Shown here in pieces: positions 21,807-23,820 of a DNA stretch of 23,820 bases. Source of the DNA: SHLQ01 sp964562985 (GTDB lineage Bacteria > Actinomycetota > Acidimicrobiia > Acidimicrobiales > SHLQ01); assembly GCA_964562985.1 (NCBI GenBank), contig CAZLWE010000053.1:1-23820 (forward strand), in the 5' to 3' direction. The stretch's first letter is position 1; every line of letters begins with the position of its first letter. Made by a program: the position numbers and the translations under genes. The notes beneath the pieces were generated by a model, which was not told the origin of the DNA, searched no databases, and worked only from the letters and a program-made list of their open reading frames with translations.

Positions 21807-23261
21807 CTACTGGTCTTCGAAGATCTGCAGGACCCCGGAATAGGCACTGACCCACACGTCCGAGCTTTCTTCGTCGATCGTGATACCGATCGGCTTGTCG
21901 GCGACCTGTAGCTCTTGCACCTCTTCGAAAGTGTCGATGATGATCTTGGAGAGCGTGTCGGAGTTGTAGTTGACCACGTACAGCGCCTCTCCGTCGGAGG
22001 AGATCGCCATCGACCGGGGGGCGTCGCCGGTACGGACGGTTTCGAGAACCTCGCCGCTTTCGGCATCGACCTTCACCACGGTGCCCTCACCGTTGAGCGT
22101 GACAAACAGCGTCGAGTCATCCGGGCTGAGCAACACCGTTCGAGGAGCTCGGCCGATGTCTTCGAGCCACTCGATGTCCAGTGCATCGCCGACGATAGAT
22201 GGGGCAGCTGCGGTGTTGATCCGATCGAGGTCGTTGAGCGGGATCTTGGCGATGTCGGTGCCGCCCATCTGGGTGACGTAGGCGGTGGAAGAATCACTCG
22301 AGATCGCGACGCCCCGAGGGTGACGCCCCATATTGATTCGAGCGACCTCGACCCCGAGTTCTGCGTCGATGATGCTGGCGTCGAAGCTGCACCAGTTCGA
22401 CACAACGATCCAACGGTCATCGGGGCTTACCGCCAGGAACTTCGGAGTCGCCCCGACCTCAATCACCTGGTCGATATCGAGGGTCTCGGTATCGACGCGA
22501 TACACGAAGCTGTTGTCCCAGCCGGTATTGCCACAAGAATCGGTTGGCTGCGGACCAAAGGCGTCGCCGTACATGTGGTAATTCGAGACGTAGACAAACT
22601 CGCCATCCGAAGTCGGCGCTGACTCCACAGGGGCGCCTCTTGCGACACCGAGTTCAGGTCGTCCGAAATCCGCAAAGTCGACCCGGTCGTTGATCGTCTT
22701 CAGCAGCGAACCCTGCTCGTCGTACACGGTGACCGTGTGGCGATACATCATGTTCTGCGCGAAGAACAGGCCATTGCCAGCTGAGGTGACCGACTTCGGA
22801 GCGATATCGCCAAAGACCTGCTCTACCCGCGACAGTGAACGTTGCGCGAGCGGAATCGTCGACGTGGTTGTCGTGCTGGTTGATGTGGAGGTCGTTGAGC
22901 TCGACGTTGACGTGGTGGGCGCAACCGTTGTGGTTGGCGCCACCGTCGGAGCCGGAGTATCCGCCGGAGCCACTTCGAGAGCGCCAGCGACTTCGACCGG
23001 CACCTCATCGACCGCAGCCACCGTTGTAGACACCTGCCCTTCGAACAACCACGCCAAGACACCCATCAGCACCATCGCTCCTAGGAACGAGACATAGGCC
23101 AAGGCCGACTGACGCTGCTCGCTGGTCATCTGTGGGCGAGCGGGCCGAACCTGCGCCGATGTCGCGTTCGCGGGCGATCCAGGTGCACCCGGCGCGCGGA
23201 CCTGCCGAGGCCCAGGGCGCGGGCGGGATTGGGAATCGCGTCTCGCCGTCACGGACGCCAT
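21807..23261 (-). CDS. Membrane-anchored YVTN/NHL-type beta-propeller protein, 484 aa
   Basis: No specific function recognised. A basic, Pro/Arg-rich N-terminus (1-50), without a signal peptide, precedes one membrane helix (about 53-74). A long Pro/Thr/Ser-rich linker with runs of T and S (about 101-137) follows, then a beta-propeller (about 143-484) with repeated blades of the type VAVSPDDRWIVVSN, VAISSDSSTAYVT, VLLSPDDSTLFVTLN and MAISSDGEALYVVNYN. The single helix near the N-terminus predicts a propeller displayed outside the cell on a cell-wall-spanning stalk. The open frame continues 57 codons upstream to 23432, but those codons are unlike protein and overlap the tmRNA promoter region, so the ATG at 23259-23261 is preferred. 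No ribosome-binding site is evident, so the start is uncertain. Confidence 0.75.
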   Translation of the reverse strand: MASVTARRDSQSRPRPGPRQVRAPGAPGSPANATSAQVRPARPQMTSEQRQSALAYVSFLGAMVLMGVLAWLFEGQVSTTVAAVDEVPVEVAGALEVAPADTPAPTVAPTTTVAPTTSTSSSTTSTSTSTTTTSTIPLAQRSLSRVEQVFGDIAPKSVTSAGNGLFFAQNMMYRHTVTVYDEQGSLLKTINDRVDFADFGRPELGVARGAPVESAPTSDGEFVYVSNYHMYGDAFGPQPTDSCGNTGWDNSFVYRVDTETLDIDQVIEVGATPKFLAVSPDDRWIVVSNWCSFDASIIDAELGVEVARINMGRHPRGVAISSDSSTAYVTQMGGTDIAKIPLNDLDRINTAAAPSIVGDALDIEWLEDIGRAPRTVLLSPDDSTLFVTLNGEGTVVKVDAESGEVLETVRTGDAPRSMAISSDGEALYVVNYNSDTLSKIIIDTFEEVQELQVADKPIGITIDEESSDVWVSAYSGVLQIFEDQ

Positions 23262-23357
23262 GCTATTCGCGTTGGGAAGTCGAATCCGGACACGGGAGGT
23301 AAGAGATTGGTCAACACCCGAAACCGGCTTGCTATAGCTATGCGATATCCTGATCGA

Positions 23358-23374
23358 TCCGAGCCTTGCTCGGA
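23358..23374. repeat. Small hairpin upstream of tmRNA
   Basis: TCCGAG (23358-23363) and CTCGGA (23369-23374) form a 6-bp stem with a 5-nt loop, followed by GTTTCTT on the plus strand. It lies just upstream of the tmRNA -35-like TTGACA and could insulate it from upstream transcription. Confidence 0.3.
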
Positions 23375-23379
23375 GTTTC

Positions 23380-23408
23380 TTGACAAGCGAGAATCGGCGA
23401 CGCATCTC
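23380..23408 (+). promoter_or_regulatory. Possible tmRNA promoter
   Basis: A perfect TTGACA (23380-23385) lies upstream of ssrA. With 17-nt spacing the -10 would be CATCTC (23403-23408), a weak match. Transcription near 23415 would leave about 22 nt of 5' leader for RNase P to remove. Confidence 0.35.
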
Positions 23409-23436
23409 ACGGTGATGTCGTCGACCTTGCACCTAC

Positions 23437-23820
23437 GGGGCTGATCGGTTTCGACGTTGATGCCGGAAGTTTCTTCGTGCGACCGGAGTAGCTCAGACTC
23501 CTTAAACCGGGCAAACACAGAGACGCCAATCAGGACGATCTCGCTCTCGCCGTCTAACTTTTAGTTAGACAGTAAAGAGTCATTGCGAGCAGAAATGTCA
23601 CGCGGGGCCAGTTCACTGCAGCCCGGCAACAGAAGCAGTGGAGGACCGTAGGGAGAGACCACTGACGGCGTGAAAGACCGCTGACATCGGAGAAAGATCC
23701 GGCAGCAAGAACCGGCTCCGCCGGTTCTATTGGACCCGGCGATGAGGCAGCTGTGTAGCCTCGAACACGGGAATGGTCGTAGCGCGGGTTGCAACCCTTC
23801 AGCGGACGAGGGTTCGATTC
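23437..23820 (+). ncRNA. ssrA: tmRNA (SsrA), 3' end beyond the window
   Basis: tmRNA rescues stalled ribosomes with SmpB and adds a degradation tag. The 5' end GGGGCTGATCGGTTTCGAC is the canonical tmRNA start (acceptor strand plus D-loop analogue). A tag reading frame ends in a stop codon inside a perfect hairpin (GTCTAAC-TTTTA-GTTAGAC, 23552-23570), the usual helix 5 position. Purine-rich pseudoknot-like sequence follows, and the window ends in GGTTCGATTC, the T-loop of the tRNA-like domain. The last few T-arm and acceptor bases and the CCA are therefore missing only because of the window edge. Confidence 0.95.
23510..23557 (+). other. ssrA: tmRNA tag-peptide reading frame
   Basis: The frame that yields a family-like tag reads GKHRDANQDDLALAV followed by TAA (23555-23557) at the mouth of helix 5, with GGC as the proposed resume codon. 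LALA before the end matches SsrA tags, but the final residue is Val rather than the usual Ala. The resume codon is inferred; a GCA one base later (23511) is in a different frame that gives no recognisable tag. Confidence 0.65.

Noticed and set aside
23262..23432. 57-residue N-terminal extension of the propeller protein
   Set aside because: It overlaps the tmRNA promoter region, its composition is unlike the rest, and a natural start follows at 23261. A start at 23405 cannot be wholly excluded.
23511..23564. Alternative tmRNA tag frame starting at GCA
   Set aside because: It gives ANTETPIRTISLSPSNF with no hydrophobic ALA-type end and a stop in the loop of helix 5, unlike any SsrA tag I know.
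1..23820. CRISPR arrays, insertion sequences, integrase or attachment sites
   Set aside because: No regularly spaced direct repeats, transposase or integrase motifs were seen. The tRNA-Leu and tmRNA, common integration targets, show no adjacent integrase or duplicated 3' end in the window.

Overview
The window reads as a chromosomal segment of a high-GC actinobacterium. The supports are dense GC-rich coding on both strands, frequent GTG starts, several apparently leaderless genes (TANNNT about 6-8 nt before the start codon), and the gene order JAMM peptidase - murI - MBL hydrolase - (insert) - rph - rdgB, which matches the mycobacterial Rv1334/Rv1338-Rv1341 neighbourhood. A class such as Acidimicrobiia would fit, but that is inference. 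No insertion sequence, phage gene or CRISPR array was seen.

Layout. (1) 1-4974, minus strand: a minimal type VII (ESX/WXG100-like) secretion locus with an FHA-containing FtsK/SpoIIIE ATPase of 1390 aa and, downstream under its own sigma70-like promoter, a 164-aa WxG-motif protein ending at a strong hairpin. (2) 5074-6998: divergent TrmA/RlmD-type RNA methyltransferase and rpe, with closely spaced promoter elements. (3) 7080-9980, minus: a large orphan membrane protein with a DUF1444-like N-terminus and about 20 membrane segments. (4) 9981-10422: intergenic, holding the 3' half of a decayed MarR regulator and GC-rich hairpins. (5) clpP (minus), then tRNA-Leu(UAG) and a four-PAS GGDEF-EAL protein (plus). 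(6) 14111-19600, minus: rdgB, rph, a YfbK-like VWA lipoprotein, an MBL hydrolase, murI and a Mec-like JAMM peptidase. (7) 19623-21803, plus: smpB and pgi. (8) 21807-23261, minus: a membrane-anchored YVTN beta-propeller. (9) 23437 to the window end, plus: tmRNA (ssrA), cut by the window edge before its 3' terminus.

How the genes work together. SmpB, tmRNA and ClpP form the ribosome-rescue and tagged-protein degradation route, and all three lie in the window. rph, rdgB, tRNA-Leu and the RNA methyltransferase are RNA and nucleotide housekeeping. murI supplies D-glutamate for peptidoglycan. rpe and pgi serve central sugar metabolism. The least explained parts are the T7SS-like pair, the 966-aa membrane protein, the VWA lipoprotein inserted in the murI-rph neighbourhood, and the propeller protein. 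No wholly new system is obvious; the best leads are the minimal secretion pair, the DUF1444-like/polytopic fusion, the overlapping divergent promoters, and the tmRNA tag with an unusual LAV end.
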